From the NCBI GenBank assembly GCA_022616575.1, contig JAKEEN010000122.1:1-8578 (forward strand): a DNA stretch of 8,578 nt. Reading direction: 5' to 3'. Under the pieces are notes generated by a model. That model worked only from the letters and a program-made list of their open reading frames with translations. It was not told the origin of the DNA and searched no databases. Within the stretch, counting starts at the first letter, position 1. The number at the start of each line of letters is the position of its first letter. The position numbers and the translations under genes are program-made. Positions 6,413 to 8,578 of the stretch are shown here, piece after piece. The stretch is from Flammeovirgaceae bacterium (GTDB taxonomy: Bacteria > Bacteroidota > Bacteroidia > Cytophagales > Cyclobacteriaceae).

Positions 6413-7595
6413 GCGCATTCTCATACTTGTATTGGTATTCTTTTGTTGTACGCCCGTTTTTGCCCAGAAAAAATCCAAAGCACAATTACAAAAAGAGAAG
6501 CAGCAGAATCTCGAAAAGATTAAAGAGGTTGAGAAAATTCTGAGTGAGACCACGGCCAAGAAAAAAAATAGTTTAGGCGAACTCAATGCCCTCAATCAAC
6601 GAATTCGCGAACAGGAAAACCTGATTGGCTCTATACAAGGCGAGATCAATGCCCTTGATGATGAGATCGATGAGAATAATGATATCATTTCATCACTCGA
6701 AAAAGATTTGGAGAAATTAAAAGAAGAATATGCCGCCATGCTTTTTGCGGCACAAAAAGCCAACAATAGCCTCACACGTCTCACCTTCCTTTTCTCTGCC
6801 TCCAGTTTCGATCAGTTTCTAATGCGCCTTCGGTATATGGAACAATACAGCGAAACCCGAAAGCTTCAGGCAGCGCAAATTGGCAAAGTACAGGAAGAAC
6901 TATCCGGTCAGGTACATGAAATAGAGATCCGGAAATCAGAAAAGAACGCTTTGCTCACTGATGAAGTGAAAGAAAATAATAGCCTTACCTCGCTTAAGAA
7001 AAAACAAAACTCATTGGTTAAATCCCTGAGTAAAGAAGAGCGAAAACTAAAACTTGACATTGAAGAAACAAAACGTGCCATTACAAGGCTTGATAAATTA
7101 ATTGATGACATTATTCGGGAAGAAATGGAGCGGGCAGCACGCGAAGCCCGTGAAGCAGCGGGGAAAAATGATGCGTCCGTTCGGCTGTCGGCCTCCTTCG
7201 AAGAAAACAAAAACAAATTCCCCTGGCCTGCACCCGGTTTTGTTTCACAAAAATTCGGAAGACAAAATCACCCGGTGTTGAAAAATATCGTCATTCAAAA
7301 TGATGGCATCAACATTCAAACGAAAGAAAACGAAAAAGTTAAATGTATTTTTGAGGGCGAAGTTCGTGCTGTGCTTTTTACACAAGGCATAGGAAAATCT
7401 GTATTAGTAAAACATGGTGAATATTTCACAACGTATAGCGGGCTGGGCGAGGTTTTTGTGAAAAGCGGACAGAAAGTTTCTACCAATCAGGAGTTGGGCG
7501 TGGTTCAACCTAACAGCGAAGGAATTTCGGAATTGCGTTTCCGCGTTTATAAAAATACAACCGTGTTCGATCCGCTGGTCTGGCTCAGGGATTAA
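6399..7595 (+). CDS. EnvC-like murein hydrolase activator (degenerate M23)
   Basis: A periplasmic protein of 398 residues that probably activates N-acetylmuramoyl-L-alanine amidases at the division site. The signal peptide is 1-22 (cut before Gln23). Residues 24-256 are a long coiled coil, broken near 125-150 by SLTRLTFLFSASSFDQFLMR, a stretch typical of EnvC. A charged AAREAREAAG linker leads to the LytM/M23 domain at 274-398, opening with FPWPAPG and closing with DPLVWLRD. The zinc-binding positions are lost: the HxGxD site reads NDGIN (301-305), the YxHL site reads YSGL (346-349) and HLH reads ELR (378-380). It should therefore be non-catalytic, as in E. coli EnvC. The start is ATG 6399, not the longer in-frame ATG at 6333, because only 6399 puts the signal peptide at the N-terminus. 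GAAGAAG lies just before it, and the gene overlaps DUF4292 by 14 bp. Confidence 0.85.
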   Translation: MTAGKRILILVLVFFCCTPVFAQKKSKAQLQKEKQQNLEKIKEVEKILSETTAKKKNSLGELNALNQRIREQENLIGSIQGEINALDDEIDENNDIISSLEKDLEKLKEEYAAMLFAAQKANNSLTRLTFLFSASSFDQFLMRLRYMEQYSETRKLQAAQIGKVQEELSGQVHEIEIRKSEKNALLTDEVKENNSLTSLKKKQNSLVKSLSKEERKLKLDIEETKRAITRLDKLIDDIIREEMERAAREAREAAGKNDASVRLSASFEENKNKFPWPAPGFVSQKFGRQNHPVLKNIVIQNDGINIQTKENEKVKCIFEGEVRAVLFTQGIGKSVLVKHGEYFTTYSGLGEVFVKSGQKVSTNQELGVVQPNSEGISELRFRVYKNTTVFDPLVWLRD

Positions 7596-7691
7596 TTCTA
7601 ATCCAAGATTCAAAATTTTGACCTCAATCAATTTCGAGTCTTCAATTTTCAATATTGAATTTATGAGTATCTTTACCCAAATTTTAAGATT
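7596..7691 (+). promoter_or_regulatory. AT-rich leader/regulatory gap before tatA
   Basis: This 96-bp gap separates the envelope operon from tatA-gatA. It holds two perfect 12-bp palindromes, TCAAAATTTTGA (7610-7621) and TTCAATATTGAA (7648-7659), a -7-like TATCTTTA (7668-7675, one mismatch to TAnnTTTG, no good -33 partner) and a 10-codon mini-ORF starting at 7663. The 9-mer TTATGAGTA occurs at 7661-7669 and again across the tatA start at 7690-7698. No GC-rich hairpin with a T-run was found, so there is no convincing intrinsic terminator after the EnvC-like gene. Confidence 0.4.
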
Positions 7692-7695
7692 ATGA
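7663..7695 (+). CDS. Possible 10-codon leader ORF before tatA
   Basis: The frame ATG AGT ATC ... TTA TGA encodes MSIFTQILRL. Its TGA (7693-7695) overlaps the tatA ATG (7692-7694) in the ATGA arrangement used for translational coupling. There is no family to compare and no clear ribosome-binding site. If transcription starts from the TATCTTTA box at 7668, the mini-ORF would not be in the mRNA, so it may be coincidental. Confidence 0.25.
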   Translation: MSIFTQILRL

Positions 7696-7907
7696 GTACC
7701 GTATTTGTATTTATCGGAAGTATTGGTGGGTGGGAGTGGCTCATCATCGGCTTGTTTATTCTTATCTTTTTTGGTGCCGGTAAAATTCCTGAATTTGCAC
7801 GTGGCCTGGGTAAGGGCATTCGCGAATTTAAAGATGCCATGAAAGATGTGAAGAAGGAAGTGGATGCGCCAGAGAAGGAAGTAAACAAACTCGAAGACGG
7901 TAAATAA
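7692..7907 (+). CDS. tatA: Twin-arginine translocase subunit TatA/TatE
   Basis: This 71-residue inner-membrane protein forms the oligomeric channel part of the Tat system, which exports folded proteins with twin-arginine signals. The family layout is complete. A short N-terminus is followed by GGWEWLIIGLFILIFFG (12-28) as the single membrane helix. Next come a glycine hinge, KIPEFARGLGKGIREFKDAM (31-50) as the amphipathic helix, and a charged Lys/Glu-rich tail (DVKKEVDAPEKEVNKLEDGK). Length is normal for Bacteroidota TatA. TatB seems to be missing in many members of this phylum, so a single TatA-type protein may serve both roles. tatC is not in the window. gatA starts 2 bp after the stop, so the two are almost certainly on one mRNA. 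A 10-codon mini-ORF may overlap the start. Confidence 0.92.
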   Translation: MSTVFVFIGSIGGWEWLIIGLFILIFFGAGKIPEFARGLGKGIREFKDAMKDVKKEVDAPEKEVNKLEDGK

Positions 7908-7909
7908 TA

Positions 7910-8578
7910 TTGAAGCCATACGCATCATTTCGCGAGATACAACACGACCTGAAGCACGGCATCATTACCTGTAGAGACCTGGTCTCCTATCATCTCAACA
8001 TCATTCAAATTAAATCACACCTCAATGCATTTTTGAGTGTGTATGATCAGGAAGCACTTCATCGTGCTGATGAAATTGATCAAAAAATAAAACAAGGTAC
8101 CGCTGGGAAACTGGCGGGACTTATTGTTGGCCTTAAAGATGTGATTTCATACAAGAACCATCCGCTGCAAGCAAGCAGTAAAATATTGAATGGTTTTCAA
8201 GCACAGTATCATGCTACTGTAGTAAAGCGACTTTTAGCAGAAGATGCCATCATCATCGGGAGACAAAACTGTGATGAGTTCGGTATGGGTTCATCCAATG
8301 AAAATTCTGCTTTTGGTCAGGTTCTTAACGACTTTGATAATAGCCGAGTACCTGGCGGATCATCGGGAGGGTCGGCTGTTGCTGTGATGACCGATATGTG
8401 CCGAATATCCCTAGGATCAGATACGGGTGGCTCCGTTCGCCAACCTGCTTCATTCTGTGGACTTGTAGGATTAAAACCAACCTACTCACGCATTTCGCGG
8501 TACGGATTAATTGCTTATGCCTCATCATTTGACTGCATTGGTATTTTTGGAAAAAATATTCACGATGTTGCGCTCGTA
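7910..8578 (+). CDS. gatA: Asp-tRNA(Asn)/Glu-tRNA(Gln) amidotransferase subunit A (partial, 3' end missing)
   Basis: The cytoplasmic glutaminase subunit of GatCAB, which frees ammonia from glutamine for amidation of mischarged Glu-tRNA(Gln) or Asp-tRNA(Asn). The window ends after 223 of roughly 480 expected codons, with no stop. The amidase-signature triad is intact: K76 in GLKDV, cis-Ser S151 in PGGSSGGS (148-155) and nucleophile S175 in GSDTGGSVR (169-177). The 75- and 24-residue spacings match known family members. DEFGMGSSNENSAFG (122-136) and RQPASFCGLVGLKPTYSRIS (177-196) favour GatA over other amidases. The start is TTG at 7910 (KPYASFREIQ follows): an in-frame TAA at 7901-7903 leaves no room upstream, and the next ATG (codon 126) would remove the catalytic lysine. 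The gap to tatA is 2 bp, suggesting coupling. gatB and gatC are not seen. Confidence 0.93.
   Translation, partial: MKPYASFREIQHDLKHGIITCRDLVSYHLNIIQIKSHLNAFLSVYDQEALHRADEIDQKIKQGTAGKLAGLIVGLKDVISYKNHPLQASSKILNGFQAQYHATVVKRLLAEDAIIIGRQNCDEFGMGSSNENSAFGQVLNDFDNSRVPGGSSGGSAVAVMTDMCRISLGSDTGGSVRQPASFCGLVGLKPTYSRISRYGLIAYASSFDCIGIFGKNIHDVALV

Noticed and set aside
7404..7928. Minus-strand open frame of 174 codons covering the EnvC-like 3' end, the gap and tatA
   Set aside because: It is antisense to two well-supported genes, has no family features and no start signals. tatA on the plus strand explains the region.
8325..8528. Minus-strand open frame of 67 codons near the window end
   Set aside because: It lies antisense to the amidase-signature region of gatA, which is unmistakable on the plus strand.

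Overview
The window looks like chromosomal DNA from a Bacteroidota bacterium, most likely a Cytophagales-type lineage (that rank is an inference). The clues are a secreted protein ending in a type A sorting domain for the type IX secretion system (T9SS), a DUF4292 lipoprotein, three signal peptides with Gln straight after the predicted cleavage site, an SDR-type L-threonine dehydrogenase, and promoter-like sequence resembling the Bacteroidota TTG / TAnnTTTG pattern. No tRNA, rRNA, CRISPR array, insertion sequence or phage gene was seen.

Layout. At 1-24 there may be the last codons of an upstream gene, whose stop overlaps the next start. At 24-986 (+) lies an L-threonine 3-dehydrogenase. It converges on, and overlaps by 14 bp, a minus-strand gene (973-2157) for a secreted T9SS cargo protein with five 20-residue beta repeats. 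A 247-bp divergent intergenic region follows, with a promoter-like sequence for the plus-strand genes. Next come a polysaccharide flippase (2405-3838), a secreted TPR protein (about 3907-5664), a DUF4292 outer-membrane lipoprotein (5657-6412) and an EnvC-like degenerate M23 protein (6399-7595). After a 96-bp AT-rich gap come tatA (7692-7907) and the first 223 codons of gatA (7910 to the window end). The gatA frame starts with TTG and leaves the window without a stop, so it is easily missed.

How the genes fit together. Flippase, TPR, DUF4292 and EnvC-like genes form one probable envelope operon. The last three overlap by 8 and 14 bp, which suggests translational coupling. The flippase moves lipid-linked glycans across the inner membrane. 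The TPR protein is probably a periplasmic scaffold, DUF4292 a periplasm-facing outer-membrane lipoprotein with a suspected LolB-like fold, and the EnvC-like protein a regulator of cell-wall amidases. The EnvC-like protein has lost every M23 zinc ligand I could place, so it should be an activator and not an enzyme. tatA and gatA are 2 bp apart and probably co-transcribed, although their functions (Tat export; Gln-dependent tRNA amidation) are unrelated.

I found no clearly new defence, mobile or biosynthetic system. The best leads are the coupled TPR-DUF4292-EnvC module, the 60-bp repeat array in the T9SS cargo gene, and the palindromes and 10-codon mini-ORF just before tatA.
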